In this document: one piece after another, positions 23,170 through 34,859 of the stretch
Layout of the letters: each line of letters opens with the position of its first letter
How positions within the stretch are numbered: the stretch's first letter is position 1
From: Alnus glutinosa
Lineage: Eukaryota; Streptophyta; Magnoliopsida; Fagales; Betulaceae
Direction of reading: 5' to 3'
NCBI RefSeq assembly: GCF_958979055.1
Contig: NC_084889.1
Coordinates: 12,805,261 to 12,869,260, forward strand
DNA length: 64,000 nucleotides
The notes under the pieces: model-generated
Told to the model about the DNA's origin: nothing
Database searches by the model: none
The model's input: only the letters and a program-made list of their open reading frames with translations
Position numbers and translations under genes: made by a program

Positions 23170-23212
23170 AAAGCAAAAGCAAGAGAGCATCTAAAGGCAC
23201 ATATTTTTTTAA

Positions 23213-23461
23213 GGATAAATATTTTCTCCAAATTGGGTTGGAGGAAGTTCCTTCAACCTAATTTAAGAAAAAAAGACATAAGTCTATTTTTTTAATAGCA
23301 TGTGAGATACACATGCTTTTTTTAATAAAATTCATTCCAACTTTATCACTACGTATTATTAAAAAATCATGTACTTTAAACATGTTCAAAGGACACATGT
23401 CATTTTTATAAGTTAGGTTGGAGAAAGTTCTTCCAACCCTATTTGGTGGAAAACTCTGTCC
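23213..23461. mobile_element. Foldback MITE, copy 2
   Basis: Duplicate of the MITE at 2460-2704, with the same inverted ends (GGATAAATATTTTCTCCAAA / inverse of ..GGAAAACTCTGTCC). Confidence 0.7.
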
Positions 23462-24362
23462 TTTTTTTAATAGCTCATATGCTTTTTTAAAAGCGTTATT
23501 AAGAAAGCGTGTATTTCTCACATGCTTAAAGGTCACTTTTAGAAGTTTAATCCCATAAATGCTCTCGCCTAGGGTTTGTATCTAAACCTTAGGTATTGGT
23601 TTGTAGAGAATTCTAAAGCCAAATCCAACTCCGAAAACATGATTCTCAGTATTAGATCTTCATTTTCATCGATTGGTTTGAAGTAAATCCACAAACCCTA
23701 GCTTTTTTTGTAGATTGAGTTAATTTTTGGGGTTTATGCTTAATATATCAAAGTTATTTAGGGATTTTGTGTTTAGAGGATTTCTAAACCACATTCAAGT
23801 TATGGGTAAGGGTTTCGTGTTGTGAAACTTTAATTTGAAGTTGGTTGAAAATAAAGGTAAAACCCAAACCCTAAATTTACTATAAATGTCATAAATTAGG
23901 AGTTTTTTCTTTTCTTTTCTAAAACTAGGATTTGTTTATGGGTTAGTGTTATTAGTTAATAGTGTGTCAAATGGAACCCTAAATATTCTATGGGTTGCCA
24001 TAGTAGGTTAGCACTTGAGACAATCAATAATCTATGTGGTGTTTAGATTTAGAAAGTGCTTTGGGTTGGTCTTGATGTGTAATTGCAATGTGAAATGCAA
24101 TGGTTTATTTCAAGGCTTGCATTAGAAAATCCATCACAAGCTTTCCCCCAAGCGGATTAGGTGAGTATTTTACTCACTGAGCAAAGATACTATATTTTTA
24201 TTTCTTTAAAGGTTACTCACTGACTAAGGACAAGTGCCACATGATAATATGTATGTAATGCGAAAGGATATCGTAGAAGCTGTCTGGAACAAGTTCATTG
24301 AGATAAAAGAACGGAAGTAAAAAATTGATGTATAAAAAAGCATGCATGACATAGTTTTATAT

Positions 24363-25847
24363 TGAAAAATAATATGGACTTCTAAATTTAACAGTGTGTG
24401 TGAACAATGTGCAACAAAATATTAAATGTGAATTTAAAGGAGACAAATATTTTGTTGACGAAGTGGAAACTCAATTAAGAGAAAAACCACTCCGGGGCAG
24501 CCAAACCCAGGATATCCACTATTCAGAAGACAAAGCTAGATACAAAGCAGTAACACTCACATACCCATGATGCAGTAGTCGTACCTTGCTCTCTAACGTG
24601 TAACCCAACACGAACGCTTCCCAACCAGGTCTCCTACTTGAAGGGGTCTTCAATAAAATCCTTTACCTTAGGGCCAACCCCTAAGATAGACTTCACAGCT
24701 GATCAAATCACACACTTGGCAAGGCTTTAGAGGAAATATCACGTCTCTAAGCTGTAGAGAATTCACCACCGAATTCTGTATTGAAAGCATGCCTCAAGCC
24801 TCTTATTTATAGACTTAGGAAACCCAAAATTGACTCAAAAACAGAGTCTGAAACACGCGCGTCCGGACGGGAGCCAGGGCCGTCCGAACGGGCCAAGTTT
24901 TTCTTGTCCGGAAAGTAATTCTGGAATTTTCTGCAGGGCTGTCCGGACGAGTAAATCTTTCTGTCTGGACAGAGGCCTTCTGGACGCTTTTGGTGGCCGT
25001 CCAGATGCTCAAATTACAGAATTTTTTCTAAGCTTTCCAAAGACGCCAATTTCGTCCCAATCCGATATTTGAGTAACAAGTTATGACCAAAATACCGGAA
25101 GGTGTCTGGACGACTTGACCAAGCGTCCGGACGGTCAACTGCAACCGCCTCTCCAAGATAGCACTGAAAGCTTCCATAACAAGGCCGCGTCCGGACGGTG
25201 TTGCCCTAGCGTCCAGATGGTTACACTTCGGCTGCACGAAATTACCATAATAAGCTTGGAGCGTCCGAACGGTTGAACTGGTGCACACAATTTCCATATA
25301 TGAAGCTTGATCGTCCGGACCATGAAGGCTGACGTCCGGACGGTTGAACTTGGTATGCATGTTCTTGCCTTATAGAGGACATCGTCCTAACGGTAGCAGC
25401 CGTCTTCCCATAACTGTGTCTTGAGGCAGAAACCATAATTCTTGTCAAACACTGAATGGCGTCCGGACGGTATAACCACGTCGTCCGGATAGATGCACTA
25501 AAACACTGGGATTTTCTCGAACTCTGAAGAGCGCCCGAACGATTTTCCATTACGTCCGGACGGATGTAATCTTGAACTGTTCAAAACTTCTAGACACTGA
25601 TGGGCGTCCGGACGAAAAGATCTCGTCGTCCGGACGGATGTTGCTGACTAATGAGCGTTCGAACGGAATACCACGTCGTCCGGACGGTTGACAGAGAACC
25701 GAAATAAATCCTTGAAAACTTCACAAAATCTTCTCGAAAAACATAGTTAAAGAGTAGACTCTGGATAAAGCAGCATCCCTGTGAAACTAGCAACATTACA
25801 TAAAAGTGATTTTGTCCAACAGAATGCAGCTAACACAAAAACTAACA
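24363..25847 (-). repeat. 3' LTR with ~23 CGTCCGGACG-type palindromes
   Basis: Between 24859 and 25690 the palindrome CGTCCGGACG, or a one- or two-base variant, occurs about 23 times, spaced irregularly 15-60 bp apart. A TATA-like TTATTTATAG complement lies at about 24800-24809. CpG density in this part is far above the surrounding AT-rich DNA. Confidence 0.85.
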
Positions 25848-25860
25848 AACTCCCAATTTA

Positions 25861-27862
25861 GCCATTCTGGGACAAAAATCACTTGACCGGTTAAAAATAC
25901 AATCCCGGTCTAAATCAAAAATTACTCTCCCTTTTTGTCACAAAGGGACAAAGGGTAAATAGAGTAATGAGAAAAACCACACAACAATTACTCCCCCTCA
26001 ATGTCTCAGAAGTACAAGGGTAAATAGAGTAATAATATCCACAAACAAAAAACTTTCTAAAATCCAAAACAATAGGAAACTAGCCTCTGGATATTATATT
26101 CCTGAATCAAAACCAACCAGAAATATCTCCAAAAATACCATTAGATCCTGTTAGTTCCAAAAATATTGTGGTATTTAAAACAGCTGTCAAATGGATGCCA
26201 AAGAGAAATATAAGCAATGCAGCTATTCATAAGGCATAAAAGATCATTCTAGCACATAGACAGAAAAGGATTTTCATGCACAATATCTCAAGAAAATATC
26301 CTAACAAATATTCCAATATTCTAAAAGCACAAAGACTTAACGGAAGACACAATAAAGATCATGGGATGAGAAGAGATGTGCACAGAATGCCAAAATCTCG
26401 GGAGAAATTCACGAGAAAAACACACAACATGCCATGATAAATCAAAAAATGCATAGATGTGTGTATGGCAAAAAAAAAAAATGCTAGTCTTAAACCTGTA
26501 GAGATCCTATCCTGATGTGTCACTTAACCATCCGGATGACAACTGCTCGATCAGCATATGGCAAGACTGCACTCGTCCGGATGTAAGAGTAGGTCCATCA
26601 GGACGCTTCACACTGAAAATCTGAAACTGAAGAAAAATTTGCAGAAAAATATTTTTCTCAAAAGTTAGCTTCAGAACACGCATGTATAATCAACAGAAAA
26701 AAGAGTCAAATAGCATTGCAGAAATATGCAAAGATATAAATGAGAGTTAAGTATTCAATAAGCACAAATTTTCTTGCAGATAGAAATTTTAAATAGATTG
26801 CTCAACTCATGCAATGCGTGTGTATGTGTATGAAGACTTTCTCAATAAGGTATGAAATTCACTGATATGACAAAAAGCAACCAGATTTTCCAAACAAGAG
26901 AGAAAATCAATGAAAGATTAGCCAAAAGTCAAACCTTATCTTACTAGGGCCTAGCCACCCTCTTCTGATACACTCCCCCTAAGATGTAGCACCTAATTGT
27001 TTTACTTGTACCATGAAGGACAAAGTAAAATTTTTACTTGCACGTAGAGGGCAAGGCATATAGCAAACTCAGCACATAAGCAGTGAATATACAATTTAAA
27101 AGCGCATAATGCATATGATTTACTGCTTGATTCTTATGGTGCTGCAATCCTAGAGAGTACCAGAATTTTTAGGCTCTAGGTTCAACTAGCATGTGGTCAA
27201 TTTAACCATCTTAATCAAAGACCTCTTCTCTTATCTAGAATTTTTAGAAGCAAAAAGTCAGAGAAGGAAAAGATGTACCATAGGGGAGTCTTAGATAGTG
27301 CACATTTTCATCGCATGAGGAAAGTAACTATCTATCATTAAGATGCAATAGGAAAACTTAGCAGATATCATGCAAAAACTCTCAATCATATATAGGCATA
27401 TTTAATCAATGCACAATGAATTGAGATATCAGGCAAAAACACATGCAATATCTGAAAAGCTATCAAAAGAAAGAATAAAGTTCCGCATCTTCTCCCCAAT
27501 TTTTTTTTTTTGTTGAAAACCGATAAACAGAAAAACAACAAACACATGCTCAAAAAAGGAAATGACATATACTCCCAGCATGTAAGGTAAAACCAAACCT
27601 GTCCTCATGGAGAGAGGTTTAGAAATACCAAGACAGAAAAGCAGTCGCCCGACGTGCTTTAACTGTCATCCCCAAAAATATCTGCAGATGCTTCTCAAGA
27701 CAACAAGAGAAAATATGGGGACAAAATAAACGGTTTCTCAAACAGAATGCAAGGCATGAATAAGATATGACAAGATAAACAATGCAATGCAAACATACCT
27801 GACATGCACTAGGATTTAGGAACCAAAATCCTAGGCATGGGAAACATCACCTACTAGGTGAG
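25861..27862. other. Non-coding interior of the LTR element
   Basis: Stop-rich on both strands. A few palindrome variants persist at 26530-26610 (CATCCGGATG, CGTCCGGATG). No pol similarity was seen by eye. Confidence 0.6.
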
Positions 27863-28177
27863 TCAACTCCCCCTCAAGGGGTGAATGGTCTCATCCTTCC
27901 TGACCCATACCTGCTTAACCCGTGGCGGTAGCTTGTAGGTTTTGCCCATGTTGTCCATTCTCCTTAGCATACCTTGCATCAGGCTCCGAAACCCTTCATA
28001 GTCATGGTAGCTAATGGGCTTCTGCAGCTTACTCTTGTAGGGCCTTGATTTGTTCATCTTTGATTTGCCACTCTGATAGGCAAGAACAAACTGCTGCTGA
28101 TGTCGTGGAGCCTGAAGCGCCATAGGAGGTAGAGTGCCTGATGTAGCTCTAGTTGGCAACTTCCTCTGAACCTTCAA
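27863..28177 (-). pseudogene. gag C-terminal fragment of the LTR element
   Basis: The minus-strand frame with MRRMDNMGK, LPPRVKQVWVRKDE and HPLRGS matches the linker that follows the zinc knuckle in plant copia polyproteins. Protease would be next but is missing; non-coding DNA follows to the purine tract. Confidence 0.65.
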
Positions 28178-28323
28178 CTTCTGGAGTTATGGGCATTTGG
28201 ATCAGATGTGACCGATGATGCCGCAGTGATGAAAGGTAGGCAAGCTTCTTTTATTTGAATGCTTCTTTGTATTCTCTGCAAAATTATGATTAGCATTCTT
28301 ACAAATAACATTGTCTTTACCTT

Positions 28324-28572
28324 TTATATGTGCGGAGGGACATATTTTGCTGAGGAAGAATCTTCAACTTCACTTTTCCTCAGAGCATCCTGCTCAATCC
28401 AAGGCCTATGGGATTTCAACAAATAACAATTTGGCCTAATATGACCAATCTTTCCACAATTATGACAAGTAGGGATAAACTTACTAGGAGCTTGTGTACC
28501 TGTGTCTTTGGATTTTGGCATCACATGATTATTCAAGCAAGAATTATCCAAACAAGCAGTGTCTACTATCAC
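28324..28572 (-). pseudogene. gag zinc-knuckle fragment of the LTR element
   Basis: CHNCGKIGHIRPNC is a CX2CX4HX4C nucleic-acid-binding knuckle, flanked by KFIPTCH and YLLKSHRPW. It is separated from the coiled-coil fragment by stops. Zinc knuckles bind element RNA in capsid assembly. Confidence 0.8.
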
Positions 28573-28653
28573 AGGCTTAATAATAGTGGAATCTAATTTA
28601 AAATCAGAAGCATGTCAAGTAGAAGCACTCAAATCATTAACAATTTAACCAGA

Positions 28654-28951
28654 CTATTTAGGAACATCTGAATGAATACAAAGCATGCTTTTCAAATTAT
28701 CACTTGAGAAATTTTTCAAGAGATCATCAGATTCTTTTAATTTATTCTCTAATGTATCAATAATGTTAAACATCATGGTATTTTCAGATCTCAAAGAGTC
28801 AATCAAAGCATGTGATTCAGACAATTGTAAAATCAATGACTCTTTTTCTTGCTTCACCTTTTTAAGCTCTTTAGAATGTTGAGCATTCTTCAATTTATTA
28901 AAAACCTTAAAGAGCTTAATATCAGAATCTTCATTAGAAAACTGAGAAGAA
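28654..28951 (-). pseudogene. gag-derived coiled-coil fragment of the LTR element
   Basis: The minus-strand frame starting MNSSQFSNEDSD continues LFKVFNKLKNAQHSKELKKV and SHALIDSLRSENTMMFNIIDTL, a heptad-rich region found in the middle of plant copia Gag proteins. The N-terminal UBN2-like half of Gag is absent; the frame starts just after the primer site. An upstream in-frame ATG at 29010 gives a hydrophobic extension that I do not favour. Confidence 0.65.
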
Positions 28952-29532
28952 TTCATGATAAAAGGTGTAATAAAAAAATAGAAGTCACAAGAGATGAGGA
29001 TCACACTCAAGAAATAAATTCTAAACAGAGTGTACCTGCTCTGATACCAATTGAAAAATAATATGGACTTCTAAATTTAACAGTGTGTATGAACAGTGTG
29101 CAACAAAATATTAAATGCGGAATTTAAAGGAAACAAATATTTTGTTGACGAAGTGGAAACTCAATTAAGAGAAAAACCACTCTGGGGCAGCCAAACCCAA
29201 AATATCCACTATTCAGAAGACAAAGCTAGATACAAAGCAGTAACACTCACATACCCCTGATGCAGTGGTCGTACCTTGCTCTCTAACGTGTAACCCAACA
29301 CGAACGCTTCCCAACCAGGTCTCCTACCTGAAGGGGTCTTCAATGGAATCCTTTATCTTAGAGCCAACTCCTAAGATAGACTTCACAGCCGTTACCTGAT
29401 GCTTGACTTGATAGTCACTTCCTCTTCTTCATTTTATTTCATTTTATTTACTCACCTACTATAACTTACATCTTTATTATATGTGTATAGCTTCTTGTGC
29501 TTCCTTATCTTTTGTAACTCACATATTTTGTA

Positions 29533-29643
29533 TTTTTTTTTTTTTTTGACATGTCCACACAAGAGGGTGGAGGGAGAATTCGAACTAGTGACCTCCGCTT
29601 CATGAGGCGTGGTTTCCAGTCGATTGAGCTACCCTTTGGAGGC
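29533..29643 (-). mobile_element. tRNA-derived SINE (Au-like), minus strand
   Basis: It is flanked by perfect 17-bp target duplications AACTCACATATTTTGTA (29516-29532 and 29644-29660). On the minus strand the body begins near GGGTAGCTCAATCGACTGG (A-box-like), contains AGTTCGAATTC (B-box-like), and ends TTGTGTGGACATGTC followed by poly-A. This layout and tail match plant Au-type SINEs. Confidence 0.9.
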
Positions 29644-29660
29644 AACTCACATATTTTGTA

Positions 29661-30706
29661 ACCGATGTATTTGTATAGCTTCCATGTGCATGTAACTTAA
29701 ATATAAATATGAATGCAATTCTCTGTTTTGGGTAAGTAAACCAAAACAGCTTTTTCAATATTTTCAAATACCCTGACTACTCGCTGAAATAAGCAATATA
29801 CTTGGGACCCATGTACTGTAATCACCATTGTTGTTTTCGATAATTGTCACATTAACAGAAAAGATGATGCTTCAATGGATCAAACTTCAAAGGATTGGGA
29901 AGGTGGGAATTCGACTCTGAAGGAGTCTATACCCACTTCTACCCATTGTTGATTCTCACATCATCTTGTTTGAAAAAACATGGGGAACTGCATTTGGCAT
30001 TGAGGTTTACTTGTACTGCTTGGGTTAACATGGTGGCTGAATATGGAAACCTCTGTTTCCAAAAATGCATTATGTTCATCCTATACTGTCAGCCACATTG
30101 AGACGCTTCGCAACATGGCAACATTGGCAAGGCTAGGCCGAGCAGAGTCGCCATTGAGCCTTTATGCTTCTTAACTTTTGGCATTGAGAGTTTTTTTTTT
30201 TTTTTTTTTTGGTTTTAATACATGCTTAACGAGAGGTGTTCTTGTTTGTCCATCTGCTATGATAGCTACCCTCCAAGTTAGGAATTAGTTCTGTACACTA
30301 TTTTTAGGAATCTTTATACTCCTAATTACAACATTTAACCATTTGGGTCTCAGATTATAATAAAGGTTCTTCCCTTATTTAAAAAAAATAAAAAAATCTA
30401 CTACTCTACGTTGGTCTACTTCCACTACCTACAAAGAAAAATTTTGCACCATGTTACCTTCCTTCACTGCCAAAATTTATCTGTTCATCCCTGCTTTACA
30501 CTTTTACCCGAAACAAAGGCCACGCATGAACCCAGTAACTTCCCGCTTAACGCTTTCTTCATGTTTTGTTGCTATGGTTGTATCATCTACCACTTTCTTG
30601 GTAGCTTATTTACCTCATAGATATGTTGCCTTCTCTCACTCTCTCTCTGTGGCTATTACCTTTAACTAAATAGAATGAATAACTGCACTTTGTAGTTAGA
30701 GGCTTT
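29661..30706. other. Intergenic, no gene seen
   Basis: No coherent coding or repeat structure apart from a poly-T run (30191-30212) and CT-rich patches. Short open frames here have no supporting motifs. Confidence 0.5.
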
Positions 30707-30804
30707 ATTGTGCAGGAATTTAGAGACATGGGTGAGACCTACAATAGTCTCACTATATGGGTCTCATGTAGGACCCATTCTATATCTCTAAACTCCTGCA
30801 CAAT
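30707..30804. mobile_element. Small foldback MITE
   Basis: ATTGTGCAGGAATTTAGAGA at the left pairs with TCTCTAAACTCCTGCACAAT at the right, with an inner ATGGGTGAGACC/GGTCTCATG repeat. It is about 98 bp. Confidence 0.7.
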
Positions 30805-31381
30805 AGTTGCAGTTGTGCATGAGACATTTTTGTTGTAGTTATATTTCTTAGACTCATCCGTGTATATATTTGAGAAAAAGAAAAAAAGAAAAAAAGGAAT
30901 TGTAGACATTAGAAGGAGTTGACGGAGCATGACACTGTTAAAAATATTAAAAGACCATGTGAGGAGCACTTGGTATAAGGACACATGGCAATAAATTGAT
31001 TAGGTTGGAGAAAATTTCCTTCTATTCAATTTGAACGAAATTATTCTCCTATAAATATTTGACATAATAAAATATATTTTATTTAGTTTAAAAATAATTA
31101 TTAAAAATTTAGAATATATAAACGCTCGTAGTCATCAATGTGGGCCCCCTGAATTTCGTTTCATTTGAAAACGCGCCCCAACGGCTAGCCCTCTTCGATT
31201 TGAAACCAGACTGATAAAAGCGTCCCAAAAAAAAAAAATCGGACAAAAACCCATCGACGATTCGATTTTCAGACCAAACTCCACCACTCATATTCCCCTT
31301 TTCCTATTTTTAGGGTTTCTAATCCTCCAAAGAAGCAGAAATATCTCGGACCCAAAACACCAATTTCCGTTTATCGGACCC

Positions 31382-31390
31382 AAACCCTAA
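31382..31390 (+). promoter_or_regulatory. telo-box in the leader of the coiled-coil gene
   Basis: AAACCCTAA lies about 90 bp before the start codon at 31479. Telo-boxes are frequent near starts of plant genes expressed in dividing cells. A second AGGGTTT on the plus strand lies near 31312 and another at 31447. Confidence 0.45.
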
Positions 31391-31478
31391 AGAAATCCGC
31401 TGAGATTCCGTTTCAAACCATCAAATTCGGGTTCTTGAGGGTTCTAGGGTTTTGATTGGGTCCAAGAATTCCTTGAAG

Positions 31479-34400
31479 ATGGATCTTCCCAAAGAAATCG
31501 ACGATTTCGTCAAAGAATCCATTGATCACTCCCTAGGGCTCCCTGTATCCACGCACACTCTGGAGTTGAAGCTTCGTGCCTCCGAAGATGCGCGGCGCCG
31601 ACTCCACAACCGCTGCCTTTCCCTTCAGACCAAATTGCAGGAGAAACAAGACGTCCTCGAGCGCGTTAGGGTTCGTACACTTCAACTTTACTAAGTGCGT
31701 GTATGTGTCTTTTATTTGTTCATTTAAAAATTTTCTTTTTTCTTTTTTTTTTTTAATCCTAAGGCTGAAGCGAGTATGAATGCGCAAGCGTTGAAGAAGT
31801 TTGTGGAGGAGAATCAGAAATTGGCCACTGAGTGTGCGAATCTTTTGAGTCAGTGCAGTAAGTGGGAGAGGGAGTGCTCGCTTTACGATCATGACCGGGA
31901 AGCCTTGATGGATTTCGGGAATGAGGCCGATCAGCGGGCCAAGGAAGCTGAGATTCGAGTTCATGAGTTGGAGGGGGACGTCAGAAGGTTGTCCGACGAA
32001 TTGCAGTTCTACAAGCACGAGTACGATATGCGTGCGGTAATTTCTTTTTTCTTCTTGATTTTGAGAAATTGAAAGATAAAGGTAACGGACAGTTTGATTG
32101 AGGTTGCACTTCAGCAGTGGATTTGGTGAGAATGTTAAAATGTTTGATTATGTAAATTGGCAAGATTGGATTATATAGTGAAATGATTTTTCAACTTCAT
32201 TCAATGAATTTAGAAATGGATAGAGAATGTATTCTGAGAAGCTTGCAATATCTGCCAGAAAGACTGTTATCGGTGACTTGAACTCTGTCTAGTTAAAGCT
32301 TTTGATATTATCTGTACATATTAGGGGGCGCTTATCTTACAAATAGTTTTGTATGTGTAAGTGAGGGTGTGTATGCGATTATTTTTTTTTGATGCAGTTA
32401 TCTATAGCCGTAGAAGGTACTTTTCTTTAATATCTGTTTGACATCATATGTTTCTGCATCCAAATGTTTCATTCTTGAGAAGCTTGCTGCTCTTGCTGCA
32501 GTTTTCAATCGAGTTAAGCTTGATACTTTTGTTCATCGATTTTTGTTCTCTTATTAACGTTTTTATTGTACCTTTTATACTCTCTATCAATATTTTATCT
32601 ATGCTTGTTTATCTTGGGCAATCATTTTTAGGCATTATGTAGAACAGTAAATAATTGCAGATGGATAAGATGTATTGATTGTTTGGGAAAAATATGAATT
32701 AAAGAGGAATGTAGTGCAACTCGTTGAATAGACCATTGTGTTTTGAGTGAGAAAGAGTTAGCAGTTCGTCGTACCCATAGTATTATGTATTAGTCATGAA
32801 GTAGAAGAACTGGTCCTATATTCTTCTATTGCTGGAATGAAGAAAGCAACTGTTTTAGTTGCATGTATTTTTTGGTATTGGAAAGATGTGCTGCACAGAT
32901 AAGGTTCTAGAAGGTGAGGCAAATCTGTTGTCAAATTGAATGATTTTTTTTTTCTTTATAAAACTATTTAAGCATTTTCGTATGAAACTGGCCAAGGAAA
33001 TTCTGGATAAAACTGGGTTGTTATAATATTGGGTCTAGCATATTAAACTAACCACACATTTTTTACGTGTAATCCCTTCCATTTAATGTGGATTGCTGCT
33101 ACATAGATCTGGCTGAATAAGGTTCCCCTATAGTTTAATTTATATTTATTTTATGGTGAAATCAGACAGTTTCTCATAAAGTGGCAATGCTTTTCTATGT
33201 ATGTTTCCTCGAGAAATGCTTGGTAGGTGAAGATGATGAGTTTATCTGTGGTATGTGGGAGTTATAGTTTTGAGATATCATGTAGTACCAAATATACGAA
33301 ACCAACAGTCATGCCACATTTATGATGTTTATAAAGCTAAACAATTGAACAGTTCTTTTCTCAAATTTATATAATCTTTTATGGTGTAACAATATAGTCA
33401 ACAAAGGATTGCACTCGGAGGCTACTAGCTCACAGGAACCCTGTATTTCGTTGACACCTGCGTTATGTTTCGCCAACTCGTAGTAACAGTGTCTGGACCA
33501 CACACAAGAGAGGAATGTTTCATAGTTACAGTTTACAATGAAAAATTTCTTAAATACTGTACAAGTATACTAAAATTAGTGTTAGATTTTTATAACAAAA
33601 GAACATGATTTTGGCTTTGGTAGTAAGTTGTCTGTGTCTTTGGTACGGGAAAATGATCTCGTCTATCGTATTTTGCCTTTTTGTTATATTCTCCACGGAA
33701 CTGCATATTCTATGCTCCACTAACGTTAGTGTTAGATTTTTATGACAAAAGAACTTGATTTAGCTTTGGTAGCAAGTTGTCTGTCTTTTTGTTATTTCTT
33801 CTCTTTTGTTTTGATAATGAATTTGTAATATGTAGAGCAATTTAGAGAATGTGATTCTATCTGAAATTGAATTAAGGCTGACACCTAAATTTTTTGTTAA
33901 CTTGAAGGTTGATTTATCCGCTGAGGAAAGAAGTACAGAGAGCAGTTTACTTGAGTCAGTGTTGGTAACATTGATCGGTAAAGATGATGTTGCATCCGCA
34001 CATGCATTCTTGGAGGCAAACAGCAGATATGAGTCATGTCAAAGGTTGCTAAAAATGTGGCATTGGTGAGAGTAGTTCTTTTACTTTGACACTGTTTCCC
34101 CTTGGCTGATTTAGTTTGTGGTGACTTTGTGTTTCTTACAATTACAATGGCGTTAGAAAATTTTACCTTCACAAAATGTTTCCCATACTTGCGTTGCCAT
34201 TGCTTTCGATTCCTTATCATTTTCTATGATATTGTGGTAGCTTGATGCCGTCAACTCAGAAGGTTTTATCCCTAGCTGCTGAAATGAAGACACTTGAGAA
34301 AGATAAGGAGCATTTAAGGATCAACCTTAATAGAGCTGAAGAGGAGGTGAGAAGAGTAGTATTCTCTTTGCCAAAATGTGTCTATGCATTGGACTCCATG

Positions 34401-34859
34401 TTCCCGAAGTACTAATCTAAGATATATATATATATGATATATGTAGGTTAAATTGCTATTCGAAGAAAATAATGTATTGGATGAGGAGAATAAAAGGTTA
34501 CTGAGGCAATACCAGAAAGAAAGAACCCGTCATGGTTCTAGTGGGAAACAAACCGGCAGTGCTTCTGCCAAGGTGAGAAAAATTGGAGAAGAAAAACCTT
34601 CATGGTGTTTTTACACCCACACATACACATTAAAAAAAGACTTGCATTGTGTTTTTATATTACTTCTTTGGCATGATAATTCGATTTCTATGTTCTAATG
34701 TTACATTTTACTTCTTAGCAGTCAAACAAGCGTAAGTCAAGCCCCAAGATGAGCAGCCCAATTGAGAAGAAGCTTGATTTTAATGATCTAGATTCAGCAA
34801 GACAGCCCCTGTCACCCTTGCAATTGAACTCCCTTGACTCTGAAATGCAAAGGTTCTAA
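31479..34859 (+). CDS. Conserved-looking plant coiled-coil protein, function unknown
   Basis: Six exons: 31479-31670, 31764-32036, 33836-34065, 34241-34346, 34447-34572, 34719-34859. The product is 355 aa with in-frame joins throughout. The start MDLPKEIDDFVKES is the first ATG after a typical leader. Residues about 20-150 are charged heptad-rich coiled coil (LELKLRASEDARRRL, KKFVEENQKLATECANLL, EIRVHELEGDVRRLSDEL). The middle (156-240) is mixed. About 245-295 is a second coiled coil (LSLAAEMKTLEKDKEHL, EENNVLDEENKRLLRQYQ). The tail is basic and Ser/Pro-rich with three SP dipeptides. No enzyme motif, signal peptide or membrane segment is seen. I do not recognise a name; a cytoskeletal or nuclear scaffold is possible but unproven. 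The 1.8-kb intron 2 is the longest. Confidence 0.85.

Larger units (their letters stand above)
20738..24362. repeat. Segmental duplication, copy 2 (partner 55-3602)
   Basis: It is collinear with 55-3602, including the LTR element and MITE. It begins about 150 bp after the stop of gene B and is cut at 24362 by the left LTR of the element at 24363-29389. The sequence that should follow (matching 3603 on) is not found to the right of that element. Confidence 0.9.
24363..29389 (-). mobile_element. gag-only LTR retrotransposon, minus strand, 5' LTR truncated
   Basis: The left (3') LTR is 24363-25847, with minus-strand start TGTTAGT and purine tract AAATTGGGAGTT (plus strand 848-860 past 25000). 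The right (5') LTR is 29052-29389, a partial copy of about 338 bp that matches 24363-24699. At 29038-29049 the plus strand reads GCTCTGATACCA, the complement of an initiator-Met tRNA primer site, two bases from the LTR. On the minus strand the ~3.2-kb interior encodes only gag-derived pieces (29010-27863) and no protease, integrase, RT or RNase H. About 2 kb (25861-27862) is non-coding. It is a non-autonomous derivative of a copia (SIRE/Tnt1-like) family. Its solo LTR lies at 5371-7964. Confidence 0.8.
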
